From Fidelibacterota bacterium (GTDB taxonomy: Bacteria > Pseudomonadota > Alphaproteobacteria > Rhodospirillales > Rhodospirillaceae), in assembly GCA_947473445.1 (NCBI GenBank), contig CANJEU010000165.1, positions 1 to 5,547 of the forward strand: a stretch of DNA of 5,547 nucleotides. Reading direction: 5' to 3'. A program made the translations under genes and the position numbers. Shown piece after piece: positions 5,071 to 5,547 of this stretch. A model generated the notes under the pieces. It made no database searches. It was not told where the DNA came from and saw only the letters and a list, made by a program, of their open reading frames with translations. Position 1 is the stretch's first letter, and the number at the start of each line of letters is the position of its first letter.

Positions 5071-5547
5071 ATGCCTGCTTCTAACCGGCACGCGCCGAAT
5101 CTACTCTCGATCGTGCTGCCGTTTTTCAACGAAGCCGCATCGGTCGACACCCTCATGACGCGGCTGCTTGGCGTGCTCGACAGCCAGCCGCTGCCCTACG
5201 AAATCATTTGTGTCGACGACGGCAGCAGCGACAACACATGGCTGCACCTTGGCGCCTGGCGCGAACGCTGCGACAGCGTGACGCTCATCGGCCTCTCGCG
5301 CAACTTCGGCAAAGAGATCGCGATCACCGCCGGCCTCGATGCGGCCGAGGGCGACTGCACGATCATCATGGATTCGGATCTTCAGCACCCCCCCGAAGTC
5401 ATCGCCGAGATGATTGCGAAATGGACGGAAGGATTTGATGTCGTCACCGGCGTGCGCCGCGACCGCTCCAGCGACGGGTTTCTCCGCCGCACGCTGACGA
5501 AACTGTTCTATCGCTCCTTCAATGCGGTTTCACAGACGCCCATCACG
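5071..5547 (+). CDS. Family 2 glycosyltransferase, DPM1/GtrB-like (3' end beyond window)
   Basis: The first 159 residues of a GT2 enzyme are present, and the frame is still open at the window edge. Proteins of this type transfer a sugar from a nucleotide sugar to polyprenyl phosphate at the cytoplasmic face of the inner membrane, for later use in lipid A, O-antigen or other envelope glycan modification. Visible motifs are the first strand SIVLPFFNEAASV (13-25), nucleotide-binding VDDGSSDNT (48-56), the LSRNFGKEIAITAGLDAAEGD stretch (75-95), the metal-binding DSD at 101-103 followed by LQHPPE, and the VTGVRRDR region (125-132). This combination is characteristic of the DPM1-like bacterial group that includes GtrB and ArnC. 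The C-terminal membrane segments usual for GtrB would lie beyond the window, so the exact subgroup and sugar cannot be told. The gene is divergent from ettA. Confidence 0.9.
   Translation, partial: MPASNRHAPNLLSIVLPFFNEAASVDTLMTRLLGVLDSQPLPYEIICVDDGSSDNTWLHLGAWRERCDSVTLIGLSRNFGKEIAITAGLDAAEGDCTIIMDSDLQHPPEVIAEMIAKWTEGFDVVTGVRRDRSSDGFLRRTLTKLFYRSFNAVSQTPIT

Overview
The window reads as ordinary chromosomal DNA from a GC-rich Gram-negative bacterium, most likely an alphaproteobacterium. The hints are the HisKA_2-type soluble sensor kinase with the HRVANSLQ variant of its phosphoacceptor motif, a stand-alone Pat-like GNAT protein, a full-length EttA and the base composition. This is inference from family recall; there is no rRNA or tRNA gene to settle it.

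Layout, left to right. A complete GNAT acetyltransferase gene (16-540, +) is followed by a 295-bp gap and a PAS-HisKA_2-HATPase sensor histidine kinase gene (836-1891, +). A 334-bp stretch without genes (1892-2225) lies between this kinase and a convergent minus-strand gene. It is dense in short repeats and hairpins: a 15-16 bp imperfect direct repeat with competing hairpins, a boxA-like motif, a very GC-rich inverted repeat, and a cluster of TGTCGCA heptamers in two blocks.

Three minus-strand genes then form a probable operon, transcribed right to left: ettA (4783-3107), a DUF1801 gene starting 17 nt after it (3089-2637), and a small CENP-V/GFA zinc-domain gene (2573-2226). A 287-bp divergent region (4784-5070) contains a strong hairpin followed by a T-run in the ettA leader, and a 14-bp inverted repeat just ahead of the next gene. 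The window ends inside a plus-strand family 2 glycosyltransferase of the DPM1/GtrB type (5071 to beyond 5547).

The genes do not form an obvious single pathway. They cover acetylation, signalling, translation control and polyprenyl-phosphate glycosylation. I see no defence locus, CRISPR array, transposase gene or phage gene. The least explained part is the repeat-rich gap at 1971-2208, which could be a mobile-element remnant or a protein-binding array.
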